NCBI GenBank assembly: GCA_019634595.1
Contig: JAHCBC010000002.1
Coordinates: 310,001-374,000, forward strand
Direction: 5' to 3'
Length of the DNA: 64,000 nucleotides
Origin: Akkermansiaceae bacterium
GTDB taxonomy: Bacteria > Verrucomicrobiota > Verrucomicrobiia > Verrucomicrobiales > Akkermansiaceae
Shown: piece by piece, positions 35,430 through 43,735 of the stretch
How the letters are laid out: each line of letters begins with the position of its first letter
How positions within the stretch are numbered: position 1 is the stretch's first letter
Made by a program: the position numbers and the translations under genes
The notes under the pieces: model-generated
What the model saw: the letters and a program-made list of their open reading frames with translations, nothing else
The model's database searches: none
What the model was told of the DNA's origin: nothing

Positions 35430-37994
35430 ATGAATCACGCGTCGCTGCGATATTGTCCGGACCTCCTCCACTACGCCCGCCGGGAGACCCGGGAAGTGAT
35501 GGTGGGGAACGTCGGCATCGGCGCGCACCACCCCATCCGCATCCAGTCGATGATCACTTCCGACACGCGAGACACCCCGGCGTCGGTGAAGCAGGTGCTG
35601 GACCTGGCGGAGGCTGGCTGTGAGATCGTCCGCATCACCGCGCAGACCCGCATTTACGCGGCGAACCTGGAGAACATCGCCCGTGAGGTCCGTGCCGCCG
35701 GTTGCAACGTGCCGCTGGTGGCGGACATCCACTTCAAGCCGGACGCCGCCATGGAGGCCGCGAAGTGGGTGGAGAAAGTCCGCGTGAACCCCGGCAACTA
35801 CGCGGACAAGAAGAAGTTCGAAGTCCGCGAATACACCGACGCGGAGTATGAGGAGGAACTGGAGCGCATCCGCGAGGAGTTCACGCCCCTCGTCCATCTC
35901 TGCAAGGATCTGGGCCGTGCCATGCGCATCGGCACCAACCATGGTTCGCTCTCCGACCGGATCATGAACCGGTATGGCGACACGCCGCTGGGCATGGTCG
36001 AGAGCGCGTTCGAGTTCGCCCGCATCGCCCGCGACAACGACTACCACAATTTCGTGTTCTCGATGAAGGCCTCCAACCCGAAGGTCATGATCGAGGCCTA
36101 CCGCCTGCTCGTCGCCCGACTGAAGGCGGAGGGCGCGGACTGGAACTATCCTATCCACCTCGGTGTCACCGAAGCCGGCGACGGCGAGGATGGCCGCATC
36201 AAGAGCGCCATCGGCATCGGTTCGCTGCTGGCGGACGGCATCGGCGACACCATCCGGGTCTCGCTCACGGAAGATGCCGTGCACGAGATCCCCGTGGCGA
36301 AGGCAATGGCGCGGCCGTTCAATGAACGCGATGAGCAGAAACAGAACAGTGGCTGCGGCGTCCCGCCGCAGGCCGTGGCGGCTGCGTCCCGCAGCCGTTC
36401 TTTGGAAACGGATGCACATTCCACCCGGGTGAATTGGGATGAAGTCGCGAAGACGGAAGCTTCGTTTCTTCCTCACTGGTATGTGGAAAATGGAACTTAC
36501 TCGGTCACTTTCCGCCTCGCGGACTCATTGCCAGCGGAGGTTCTGGATCGCTACAAAGCGCGCCAGAAGGAGCTGACGGAGCAACTTCAGATCCTGCAGC
36601 AGCTTTCCGGTTCACGTAGTGTTCGTGATGACCTCATTTCGTTGCGGAAGCAGTTGGCAGAGCTCCAGGTGCGGGAACTCGAACCGGAGCTGGATCGGTC
36701 CTTTGGCTCCAGCTTGTTCAACGATGCCTCCCTGGCTGGGCTTGTCGCTGGTGCACTACGGCATTTTGACGGAGAGCGTTACGATCTTCTCGCCTGGTGC
36801 GTGATGCCCAACCATGTCCATGTGGTGGTGAAGCCTCATGCCGGTGAAAAATTGGAGGATATCCTCCATTCGTGGAAAAGCTTCACGGCCCACGAAATCA
36901 ACAAACGGCAGGGAACCACGGGCGCCATTTGGCAGAAGGAAAGTTACGATCACCTGATACGTGATGGGGAGGATCTGAGGAATCAGGTGGCCTATGTCCT
37001 GAATAATCCGCGGAAGGCGGGTTTGGGTGACTGGGAGTGGGTTGGTAGTGCCTATGGGGATGTTGCTGCGGGACGCAGCAACCACGGCCTGCGGCGGGAC
37101 GCCGCAGCCACAGATGAAGATACCCCAGCCACATTCACCCCATCCTACGACCCGTTCTCCTACGAGCGTCGCCGTAGCTCCGTGATGACGCTCATGGGTC
37201 ATGAACTGGGCGGGGACAAGACGATGCGTGTCTTCACCACCCAGGAACGCTGGAACGCGCTGGCGCACAAGATCGCCTCGATGGGTGACTTCAAGCCGGA
37301 GATCATCTTCGAGAAATCCGGAGCCATCGAGATCGATCCGCGTGACGAAGCCGCGGTTTCCCATCTCAATGACCTGACGGAACCCCATCTGGTCACGGTG
37401 AAGGATGGCATCGGCCTGGAGGTGATCCATGCGTTCCGGCAGCTCGCGTTCGAGGTGGATCCCCGCCACCCGATTCTGCTGAAGGACACGCTGGAACCAC
37501 CGTCCGGCGACACGGACTTCCTGGAAGCGCTGCTGCCTGCCGCGCGGAACATCGGCTCGTTGCTCTGCGACGGCATCGGTGATGCCATCCTGGTCCGAGG
37601 TGAAACCGCACCCGGGCAGTCCCTCCGGCTCGCCTACAACATCCTTCAGGCATCCGGGAACCGCATCTTCAAGACGGACTACGTGGCCTGCCCGAGCTGC
37701 GGGCGCACGCTGTTCAACCTCCAGTCCACCACCCAGAAGATCCGCGCCGCCACCGGCCACCTGAAGGGCGTGCGCATCGCGGTGATGGGCTGCATCGTCA
37801 ACGGTCCTGGTGAGATGGCGGACGCCGACTTCGGCTACGTCGGCGGCGCGCCGAACAAGATCAACCTCTACGTCGGCAAGACACCGGTGAAGTTCAACAT
37901 CCCGGAGGACGAGGCCGTTCAGCGCCTCATCGACCTGATCAAGGAGCATGACAAATGGGTGGACGCCCCGGAACCCGCGGCAGCCGAAGCTTGA
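35430..37994 (+). CDS. ispG: 4-hydroxy-3-methylbut-2-enyl-diphosphate synthase (long form) with an in-frame RAYT insertion
   Basis: IspG makes HMBPP in the methylerythritol phosphate route to isoprenoids. Residues 1-300 are the TIM barrel (MVGNVGIGAHHPIRIQSM, ADIHFKPDAAMEAAKWVEK, GVTEAGDGEDGRIKSAIGIG). Residues from about 565 to 854 hold the middle A* domain of the plant/Chlamydia form and the iron-sulfur part (ACPSCGRTLFN, GCIVNGPGEMADADFGYVGG). Between them about 255 residues (about 307-561) are foreign: REP-derived peptide, a RAYT transposase domain with the HVH motif (His462, His464) and candidate nucleophile Tyr506, then REP-derived peptide again. Without the insert the protein would have about 600 residues, as in Chlamydia. 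The whole frame is open. clpS and a DUF2017 gene follow on the same strand. Confidence 0.92.
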   Translation: MNHASLRYCPDLLHYARRETREVMVGNVGIGAHHPIRIQSMITSDTRDTPASVKQVLDLAEAGCEIVRITAQTRIYAANLENIAREVRAAGCNVPLVADIHFKPDAAMEAAKWVEKVRVNPGNYADKKKFEVREYTDAEYEEELERIREEFTPLVHLCKDLGRAMRIGTNHGSLSDRIMNRYGDTPLGMVESAFEFARIARDNDYHNFVFSMKASNPKVMIEAYRLLVARLKAEGADWNYPIHLGVTEAGDGEDGRIKSAIGIGSLLADGIGDTIRVSLTEDAVHEIPVAKAMARPFNERDEQKQNSGCGVPPQAVAAASRSRSLETDAHSTRVNWDEVAKTEASFLPHWYVENGTYSVTFRLADSLPAEVLDRYKARQKELTEQLQILQQLSGSRSVRDDLISLRKQLAELQVRELEPELDRSFGSSLFNDASLAGLVAGALRHFDGERYDLLAWCVMPNHVHVVVKPHAGEKLEDILHSWKSFTAHEINKRQGTTGAIWQKESYDHLIRDGEDLRNQVAYVLNNPRKAGLGDWEWVGSAYGDVAAGRSNHGLRRDAAATDEDTPATFTPSYDPFSYERRRSSVMTLMGHELGGDKTMRVFTTQERWNALAHKIASMGDFKPEIIFEKSGAIEIDPRDEAAVSHLNDLTEPHLVTVKDGIGLEVIHAFRQLAFEVDPRHPILLKDTLEPPSGDTDFLEALLPAARNIGSLLCDGIGDAILVRGETAPGQSLRLAYNILQASGNRIFKTDYVACPSCGRTLFNLQSTTQKIRAATGHLKGVRIAVMGCIVNGPGEMADADFGYVGGAPNKINLYVGKTPVKFNIPEDEAVQRLIDLIKEHDKWVDAPEPAAAEA
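36349..36396 (+). repeat. Left REP unit of the RAYT element
   Basis: Two hairpins in tandem: CTGCGGCGTCCCGCCGCAG and GGCTGC-gtccc-GCAGCC. It encodes residues VPPQAVAAASRSR in the ispG frame. The first hairpin and the spacer are identical to the unit at 26403. Confidence 0.88.
37063..37111 (-). repeat. Right REP unit of the RAYT element, inverted
   Basis: This is close to the exact reverse complement of the left unit: stem TTGCTGC...GCAGCAA, then the CTGCGGCGGGACGCCGCAG hairpin. The second stem differs from the left copy by paired changes on both sides, so the fold is kept. Confidence 0.88.
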
Positions 37995-38003
37995 GACAAT
38001 TCC

Positions 38004-38285
38004 ATGGCGGACACCGACACACTGACGCTGACCCGGGAGGAGGTCGCCACGGCCTCTCCATGGAACGTGCTCGTCCATGATGATCCGGTGAACCTCATGG
38101 GCTACGTGACCTTCGTGCTGATGAAAATCTTCGGCTACGACGAGAAGAAGGCGGGCGTCCTCATGATGCAGGTGCACAAGGCGGGCCGCTCCGTCGTCTG
38201 GTCCGGGGAAAAGGAAAAGGCGGAGTTCTACGTCCAGCAGCTCCAGGCGCACCAACTGAAATCCTCGCTGGAGAAGGCGGAATGA
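38004..38285 (+). CDS. clpS: ATP-dependent Clp protease adaptor ClpS
   Basis: ClpS brings N-degron substrates to the ClpA/ClpC unfoldase. The 93-residue protein has the family core: PWNVLVHDDPVNLMGYVTFVL (substrate-pocket segment; the NVxxHDD pattern), then GVLMMQVHKAGRSVVWSGEKEKAEFYVQQL with the conserved His of the M-V-H helix. The N-terminal 20 residues are a flexible extension. It follows ispG by 9 bp and overlaps the next gene by four bases (ATGA), so the three genes form a unit. Confidence 0.93.
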   Translation: MADTDTLTLTREEVATASPWNVLVHDDPVNLMGYVTFVLMKIFGYDEKKAGVLMMQVHKAGRSVVWSGEKEKAEFYVQQLQAHQLKSSLEKAE

Positions 38286-38755
38286 AAGTCGGTCCCACAC
38301 TGGAAGGCGGTCTGCGGATCGATGCGGAGGATCTCAGCGACTGGGAGATCCTCCATGCCATCCTGCATGATGCGAGGCGTGGTGAAACCGACCTTGCCCA
38401 AAGCCTCGGCGCACTGATTTCGGAGGAAGCGGGCGCGGAGGACTGGCGGGACTTCGTGGTGCCGGACTTGCGTGACGAGTTCGATGACCAGATCTCAAAA
38501 GTGGCCAAAGCCATCGAAAGCGCGATGGAGAAGTCCGGCGGCGAAGCCGGGTCCATCTGGATCAGCAAGGCGGACGGCTTCATCTGGTACGGCGCGCTGA
38601 ACCAGGCGCGGTTGGCCATCGAGGACCTGCACCACTTCGGCCCGAGCGAGGATGTCTCCATGGAGGAACTCCACCCCGCGCGGCGCTCCGCCTTCTTCCG
38701 CTCGCAATTCTATCTCGCGATCCAGAGCCTGCTGCTGGATCATGTGATGCGGTGA
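38282..38755 (+). CDS. DUF2017-family protein
   Basis: The 157-residue acidic protein begins directly on the ClpS stop (ATGA overlap). I assign it to DUF2017 from its place after clpS, as in Actinobacteria, and its helical make-up with IWYGALNQARLAIEDLH near the C-terminal half. The family has no known activity; constant company with clpS suggests a link to N-degron proteolysis. It converges with the nucleotidyltransferase gene of the RNA-repair locus, overlapping its 3' end by 16 bp. Confidence 0.65.
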   Translation: MKVGPTLEGGLRIDAEDLSDWEILHAILHDARRGETDLAQSLGALISEEAGAEDWRDFVVPDLRDEFDDQISKVAKAIESAMEKSGGEAGSIWISKADGFIWYGALNQARLAIEDLHHFGPSEDVSMEELHPARRSAFFRSQFYLAIQSLLLDHVMR

Positions 38756-40584
38756 AATTTCCGCCGGATCTCCACCAGCGCGCGGTTCACCGCTTCGCGG
38801 TCCGGGGCATCGGGCAAGCCGGAGTTCGTGAACGCCTCCGTCGCTTCCTGGAGTTTCCGTTCCGCCAGTGAGACGAGTTCATCGTAATCGAACTCCCCCG
38901 CCCTCACCCTCAGCAGGAACTCCCGGTCCGGACGGCGCACCCCCAGCTCTCCTGTGGTGGCGATCTCCCTGGCCATGTCCAGCAGGCGCAGCGTGTGCAT
39001 CAGGTTCTTCGAGTCATAGCCGCGGCCATGCTGGGAGTTCGTCTGGTAGCGTTCCTCATTCCGGTTCGCGACCCATTCCCAATACTCGCGGTGGGCCTTG
39101 CAGTGGGCCTGGAAGGCATCGTGGTTGCAGTGCATCCAGCCGACCGGCTCCGCACCGATGGGGACGCTGCTGAAGACCAGCGCATCCGGATCCTTCGGGG
39201 AAACGAGGCCACGGTAGTTCGTCACGCCGTCATGGTAGATGGCATACATCCCGGCGGCGTGCTGGACGGCGGTCAGGCCGCATGCTTCAGGATCGATCCC
39301 GCGCTCTGCCAGCCATGACAGCACCGGCACACTGCCCTGCCCCTTCGGAACATGGCAGAAGTCCAGCAAGGCCAGCCGTTGCTCCGGCTGCGGATTGACG
39401 ATCTTCTTGTTCAGCCCGCGGGCCTTGCGGATCTGGCCCATGGCATACTCGCCGAAGGTCTTCGCGCACAGCTTGGAAAGGAACAGCTGCGGCGGCAACA
39501 GGTCGAACAACGGATGGCGGTGGCGGATGCAGTCTTCCGGCATGCCGAGCAGCTCCAGCGCGTTCGGATTGTTCTTCAGCAGCAGCTCCACGAAGCGGCC
39601 CACCTCGTAATAGACGATGTCCCCGCGCTCGTCGGAAACCTGGTCGAGGTGATCCAGCCCGAGGATGAACTCCGTGGGCGCGACGAACACGCCGCGCCGG
39701 TCCTCGTCGGAGCCGGGCAGGTCCGTGCCATAAGCCTTGCTGCCCGCCACGCAGCCGAACAGGAGCAAGTCGGGCTGGTGCACGCGGTCTAGGGAAAAGG
39801 CCTCCGCCGCGACCGCCGGGCGTGGTGCGCCTGCCTCCAGTTCCTCCCGCAGCATGCGGTCGAGGATGTCGAAATGATCGCCGGGCCGGGCGAGTCCGGC
39901 GGCTTTTTCATCCAGATCCAGAATGGTTGATTCCAGGAAAGCGTCGATCACCGGGAGCTTGTCCATCCGGTCGCCTTCCGCGCTGCGCGCCTTGTATTCC
40001 AACAAGCCGGGGATCTCCGCCATGACATCGGCGGGTGCCAGGGACAGCAGCCGGTCGAACTCGACGGGCGGCGGGCCTTTGCCTGCGGTGACCCATGCGG
40101 CGGAAAGCAGCGCGCGCATGGCGTAGAGGTAGTCCTTCGCGCGGACCTTTTCCGCATCCAGCTTGCCCTTCATCATCTGGCGGGCCAGGCCACGGTAGTG
40201 GTCGGACGATGCACGCGGGGCGAAGACCTTCCGTGCCGCCGCCTGCCACCTTTCCCGGAAGCCGGGGGTTTCACGATAGATGATGGGGGAGTGCAGCCAC
40301 TCGACCAGCGCGCCGTTGGACTTCGCCAGCAGCTTCAGCGCCTTCCGCACATCCCATCCTCCGGCGTCCAGCAGGCCCTCCAGCGGACGCTCGATGGTGT
40401 CCGCATGTTCCTTCACGGAAAGATAGGTCTCCGCCGGGCGCAGGTAGATGAAGCGGATGTCGAAGTCGCTGTCCGGCGAGGCGAATCCCCAGGCACGGCT
40501 GCCCGACTCGCAGGCGTAGAGGATCCTCACACCATACAGTGCTTCCAGCCGCTCCAACAGATTGCCGATCTCCACGTCACTCAT
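38740..40584 (-). CDS. Tandem RlaP-type nucleotidyltransferase
   Basis: The 614-residue protein joins two nucleotidyltransferase domains of the DNA polymerase beta superfamily. The first has ESGSRAWGFASPDSDFDIRF (residues about 26-45), with the GS motif and the DxD metal ligands. The second, near residue 279, has VAGSKAYGTDLPGSDEDRRGVF, with a second GS and the acidic pair as DED. The closest group is the RNA-ligase-associated protein RlaP (PF10127), which is found with RtcB or T4-type RNA ligases. The start overlaps the end of rtcA by eight bases, so it belongs to the RNA-repair operon as its last gene. A role in adding nucleotides to broken RNA ends is an inference. Confidence 0.85.
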   Translation of the reverse strand: MSDVEIGNLLERLEALYGVRILYACESGSRAWGFASPDSDFDIRFIYLRPAETYLSVKEHADTIERPLEGLLDAGGWDVRKALKLLAKSNGALVEWLHSPIIYRETPGFRERWQAAARKVFAPRASSDHYRGLARQMMKGKLDAEKVRAKDYLYAMRALLSAAWVTAGKGPPPVEFDRLLSLAPADVMAEIPGLLEYKARSAEGDRMDKLPVIDAFLESTILDLDEKAAGLARPGDHFDILDRMLREELEAGAPRPAVAAEAFSLDRVHQPDLLLFGCVAGSKAYGTDLPGSDEDRRGVFVAPTEFILGLDHLDQVSDERGDIVYYEVGRFVELLLKNNPNALELLGMPEDCIRHRHPLFDLLPPQLFLSKLCAKTFGEYAMGQIRKARGLNKKIVNPQPEQRLALLDFCHVPKGQGSVPVLSWLAERGIDPEACGLTAVQHAAGMYAIYHDGVTNYRGLVSPKDPDALVFSSVPIGAEPVGWMHCNHDAFQAHCKAHREYWEWVANRNEERYQTNSQHGRGYDSKNLMHTLRLLDMAREIATTGELGVRRPDREFLLRVRAGEFDYDELVSLAERKLQEATEAFTNSGLPDAPDREAVNRALVEIRRKFHRIT

Positions 40585-41593
40585 GCACGCGGATCAGGTT
40601 ACGCCCCCGCTCGATGGAATCGATCTGGAACTTCATCGGCAGGAATTTCCCGATGACGGAGATGTTCGTCGCCACATGGGAATCGAGCGAGCCGGTCGTG
40701 AAGCTGCCGCCACCGGCGAGAGCCATCGGCAGCAGCAGCTGGTCCGCCAGCCAGCGGCCGACCGGGAGGCCGGACTGGATGTGGTTGCGCATCGACTTCG
40801 CGGCACGGTGGCCCACCGCTTCGGCGGTAACTCCCATCTCGCCCAGCGCACTGGTCAGTTCGTTCACGTGGTCGAAGGTGGCGGAAACAAGGCACGTCAC
40901 GCCACGTCCGGGGCCTGGTTCGCGGCGCTCGATCGCGGCGTCCTCACAGGGCAGCGTGACGAGCGCGGCATCCAGGATCCGTCCCGCGATGTCGAGGCTG
41001 AGGTGGCGCACCGGCACGCGGATGCTGGTGGCACGCAGCTCGCCGCGGTCGTGGAGTTCCACGGGCCGCAGTGGAGCGGACGGCTGGATGGCCGCCTCCA
41101 TGATGCCACCGCCCGCGGGCGCAAAGCCGGTCTCCAGCAAGGAAAGGGTCGCATCCGCCCCCATCCGGCGGATGGCGGGGAGAAAGACATGATCGAGGAA
41201 CTCGAACGGTGGTGCCAGCGGGTTGTGCGTGCCGCCCTCCAGCCGCAGCGTGCTCGCGCCGTCCGCATGGAGCAGCGCGGGCAGCAGCGTCTGGAACAGC
41301 AGGCCGGTGCTGCCGGCGGTGCCGATGGCGAAGCGGTGGTCCCCTCCCCTCACCTTCCCGGCACGGAAGACCAGCTCCGTGGAGCCGATCTCAGCACCGT
41401 CCGCGGTGCCATCGGAGATTTCCACCGCCGCGCGGACGCAGGTCAGATGCTGGCGCATGAGTCCCGGCTTCGGCCGCTTGCCCCGGATGTTGGTCATCCG
41501 GAACGGCTGCCCCGTGATCATGGCAAGCGACAGCGCCGTGCGGAGCATCTGCCCGCCGCCTTCCTCGCCGTCGATTTGGATGAGTTTGCTCAT
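40577..41593 (-). CDS. rtcA: RNA 3'-terminal phosphate cyclase
   Basis: RtcA turns RNA 3'-phosphates into 2',3'-cyclic phosphates using ATP. The 338-residue protein begins LIQIDGEEGGGQMLRTALSL, the family opening, with RGKRPKPGLMRQHLTCVRA next. The C-terminal part has GRWLADQLLLPMAL and SLDSHVATNISVIGKFLP, whose His aligns with the adenylated histidine of the E. coli enzyme. The start ATG at 41593 is chosen because the 20 upstream codons do not align. rtcA lies between rtcB and the nucleotidyltransferase gene on the same strand, with a 191-bp gap to rtcB. Confidence 0.95.
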   Translation of the reverse strand: MSKLIQIDGEEGGGQMLRTALSLAMITGQPFRMTNIRGKRPKPGLMRQHLTCVRAAVEISDGTADGAEIGSTELVFRAGKVRGGDHRFAIGTAGSTGLLFQTLLPALLHADGASTLRLEGGTHNPLAPPFEFLDHVFLPAIRRMGADATLSLLETGFAPAGGGIMEAAIQPSAPLRPVELHDRGELRATSIRVPVRHLSLDIAGRILDAALVTLPCEDAAIERREPGPGRGVTCLVSATFDHVNELTSALGEMGVTAEAVGHRAAKSMRNHIQSGLPVGRWLADQLLLPMALAGGGSFTTGSLDSHVATNISVIGKFLPMKFQIDSIERGRNLIRVHE

Positions 41594-41679
41594 GAGTTGG
41601 TTTGGGTGATGAGGGATTGTCGCATTGGGAAGGCAACCTTCACGACTCGACATATTCTACAACTGATTGAACTGATTTT

Positions 41680-41725
41680 ACGGATTACACTGATCATCAG
41701 AAAAATATAAATCTGTGTAATCCGT
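41680..41725. repeat. Inverted repeat between rtcB and rtcA
   Basis: ACGGATTACA (41680-41689) and TGTAATCCGT (41716-41725) can pair around an A/T-rich loop; a related GTGTAATCAGTGG follows. The spot could be an mRNA hairpin that sets rtcA level, or a copy of a widespread small repeat. Confidence 0.5.
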
Positions 41726-41784
41726 GTAATCAGTGGTATCCATCTCCGCTACCATGAGGATGGGTGGGTGCCAGTGTATTGCCA

Positions 41785-43269
41785 TCAGTCATCCGCGCCG
41801 CTCTCGTCCTTGATGACAAAGCGCGCCTGCAGTTTGGCGACGGATTGGGCCAACCCGGCGGCTTCCACGCTGCGGAGGACCTCCGGGAAGTTCTTGTAGG
41901 CATCCGGCGCTTCGTCGATCGGATACTTCCGGCAGTTGGTGAGGATGTCGGAAACGTCGAAGTCGGCGTCCACGGACTTCTGGTCCAGCGTCCGCGCCGC
42001 GTGCTTCCGGCCCATGGCCCGGCCCGCGCCGTGGTTCACGGACCATGCGGTCCGCTCCGCTCCGCCCTGGGCGACCATCACCACGGACCCGTCGCGTGGG
42101 TTGCCCGGCAGCAGGATCGGGTGGCCGGTCTCCGCGAACGGGGTTCCGGCGAGCGAGAAGTGGCCGCCGGGGATCGCACGGGTCGCCCCCTTGCGGTGGA
42201 CCCATGCTTTCTTTCCATCGACGACTTCCTCCCGCGCGATGTTGTGCGAGATGAAATAGACCAGCTTTCCGGTGGCACCGGGCAGGACTTCCTGGAAGGC
42301 CTCCAGCACCAGCGCGTTGATCAGCATGTGGTTCACCGTCGCGAAGTTCGCGCCGATGGACATGTCATCGATGTAGGCGTTGGCTTCCGGGGTTCCGAGC
42401 GGCGCATAGACGAGCTGCTTGTCACCGGCCGGGAACGGGGTCGCCCAGTCGCGGAACTTCTTCTCCAGGTCCTTGAACTGGCCCTGCGCGAGCAGGTTGC
42501 CCAGTCCGCGGGATCCGCAGTGGCTGAGGAAGGAAACATGGCCGTCCTTCAGGCCGAAGACGTCCGCCGCGGCACGCATCGACGGGCGGTCCACCACGCG
42601 GGTGATCTCGCACTCGCCGAAGTGGTTGCCACCGCCGTAGGAACCGAGCTGGCCGATCTTGTCGCCGAAGTTCCGGATCCGGCCCTGCGCCAGGATATAA
42701 TCCAGGCGGTTGTTGAGCGCGTCATAGGTTCCATCGTGGCCGCGGTGGGACGAATCCTCGCAGCGGTCCGCCCACTCCGGCGGGATGCCGAGAGCCTCGC
42801 AGACGCGGGCGGTCGCGCCTTCGGTCACCGCCAGCACGCCGGTATCACGGTCCACGCGGCGGGATTTCTTGGCCGTCCGCTGTCCGCGTCCGGCACCGGT
42901 CGGGGTGCGCTCAACGATGGCGTTGATCAACGCGCGCCGGGTCTGCTTGTCGATGATGACATCCTCCGGGATGTCGAGCTGGAGGAGCGACATGGAGCAC
43001 TTGATGTCCACCCCCACCGGGCCCGGATAGATGTGCGTCGGGGAAACCATCACGCAACCGACCGGCGCGCCGTAGCCGGCGTGCGCGTCAGGATTCAGGA
43101 TCACGTCCGTCACGCCCGGAGCCATGCGGGAGTTCACCGCCTGCTGGAGGCAGGTTTCGTCGAAGTTGTCGCGGATCACGTCGGTACCGACCACGGTGAT
43201 CGGCTTGCCCGCGCTGTCGGGAAGAGGGATGAAACCAAGGGCTTCGTCGGTTTTATGGATGGTGTTCAT
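41785..43269 (-). CDS. rtcB: RNA-splicing ligase RtcB
   Basis: RtcB joins 2',3'-cyclic phosphate or 3'-phosphate ends to 5'-OH ends with GTP and manganese, through a GMP-histidine intermediate. The 494-residue protein has the metal and catalytic motifs: DAHAGYGAPVG, GVDIKCSM (Cys91; a variant of the usual DVGCGM), GGGNHFGE, SHCGSRG and SVNHGAGR, whose His carries GMP. The variant first motif and the length place it in an RtcB subgroup different from E. coli RtcB. The ATG at 43269 follows the Y-RNA array by 25 bp; the open frame upstream to 43338 runs through unit 5 and is not used. Confidence 0.95.
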   Translation of the reverse strand: MNTIHKTDEALGFIPLPDSAGKPITVVGTDVIRDNFDETCLQQAVNSRMAPGVTDVILNPDAHAGYGAPVGCVMVSPTHIYPGPVGVDIKCSMSLLQLDIPEDVIIDKQTRRALINAIVERTPTGAGRGQRTAKKSRRVDRDTGVLAVTEGATARVCEALGIPPEWADRCEDSSHRGHDGTYDALNNRLDYILAQGRIRNFGDKIGQLGSYGGGNHFGECEITRVVDRPSMRAAADVFGLKDGHVSFLSHCGSRGLGNLLAQGQFKDLEKKFRDWATPFPAGDKQLVYAPLGTPEANAYIDDMSIGANFATVNHMLINALVLEAFQEVLPGATGKLVYFISHNIAREEVVDGKKAWVHRKGATRAIPGGHFSLAGTPFAETGHPILLPGNPRDGSVVMVAQGGAERTAWSVNHGAGRAMGRKHAARTLDQKSVDADFDVSDILTNCRKYPIDEAPDAYKNFPEVLRSVEAAGLAQSVAKLQARFVIKDESGADD

Positions 43270-43294
43270 GATGATAAGAGATGTTGAAAAGGAA

Positions 43295-43405
43295 CCGGCG
43301 ACAAGAATGATGGAACAAGTGCCCCGCCATGGCCGCATCCTGGAAGGATGGCCGGGAGTCGAACCCGGGGATTCTCAAGAATGTAGTTCCACCGGCATTC
43401 GCCGG
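43295..43405 (-). ncRNA. Y-RNA-like unit 5 (T arm and capped acceptor stem)
   Basis: Closing stem CCGGCGA (43405-43399) / TCGCCGG (43301-43295). Inside is the bulged helix GGTGGA-act-ACA paired to TGT-TCCATC. The tRNA-like part has T arm CCGGG-ttcgact-CCCGG (43368-43352) and a capped acceptor-like hairpin CATCCT-tcc-AGGATG (43350-43336); a clear D arm is not seen. It ends 25 bp before the rtcB start and may also affect rtcB translation. Confidence 0.75.
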
Positions 43406-43421
43406 AAAATTTGATGGGTTA

Positions 43422-43535
43422 CCTGCGGCAAGTTCGGGTCGAAGACGGGGCATCGCTCTACCAACTGAGCTACTCCGTTTTCACGGAGGCCGGAATCGAA
43501 CCGGCGACATATGTAGTCTTCAAGGCATCCGCAGG
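43422..43535 (-). ncRNA. Y-RNA-like unit 4 with permuted tRNA mimic
   Basis: Closing stem CCTGCGG (43535-43529) / CCGCAGG (43428-43422), followed by the conserved ATGCC and the helix TTGAAGAC / GTCTTCGA beside TACAT. The tRNA mimic reads, 5' to 3': T arm GCCGGTTCGATTCCGGC (43505-43489), acceptor CTCCGT-gaaa-ACGGAG closed by a GAAA tetraloop (43488-43473), TA, and D arm GCTCAGTTGGTAGAGC (43470-43455). The order T-acceptor-D is a circular permutation of a tRNA with no free CCA end. This matches the known design of bacterial YrlA-type Y RNAs. Confidence 0.85.
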
Positions 43536-43563
43536 GATGAGGTGGTGGTTGGTTGGAAAGGGA

Positions 43564-43694
43564 TCGCGACAAGAGTGCGATGACATCGTTGGTTCAATGC
43601 GTCTGGTTCCGCCACGGACGTTGGTCCGGCGGGATTGGATACCCGCAACCCCTGCTACGGGGCGTTGTTCATGTAGTCATCGCGGCATTCGCGA
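43564..43694 (-). ncRNA. Y-RNA-like unit 3 (diverged effector part)
   Basis: Closing stem TCGCGA / TCGCGA (43694-43689, 43569-43564). The bulged helix is the best formed of the five: GCGATG-act-ACAT against ATGT-CATCGC. Inside are a hairpin CCCC-gtagca-GGGG, a T-arm-like GCGGG/CCCGC stem with an 8-base loop (43646-43629) and a short capped stem CGGAC-caac-GTCCG; a D arm is not evident. It shares the CGAATGCC and TTGTCG end blocks with the other units. Confidence 0.7.
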
Positions 43695-43735
43695 AGTAGG
43701 AGAAACGAAGTGGTGATGGAGGTCTTGGACGGGAA

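Larger units (their letters stand above)
36349..37111 (+). mobile_element. REP-RAYT element inserted in frame in ispG
   Basis: The element of about 763 bp is bordered by inverted REP repeats. Inside is a complete REP-associated tyrosine transposase (Y1/IS200-like HUH) domain starting FLPHWYVENGTYSVTFRLADSLP; it has WCVMPNHVHVVVKP with the His-x-His metal site and IWQKESYDHLIRD with the Tyr nucleophile, then YVLNNPRKAGL typical of the family. The reading frame passes through both REP ends without a stop. RAYTs normally have their own start; possible in-frame internal starts (for example GTG at 36429) exist but none is convincing. The exact joints, and any duplication of the target, cannot be fixed without an uninterrupted ispG from a relative. 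Confidence 0.88.

Noticed and set aside
36330..37135. The idea that the ispG insert is simply the natural A* domain of long IspG
   Set aside because: The insert carries RAYT motifs and REP ends, and the A*-like sequence is present separately after it.
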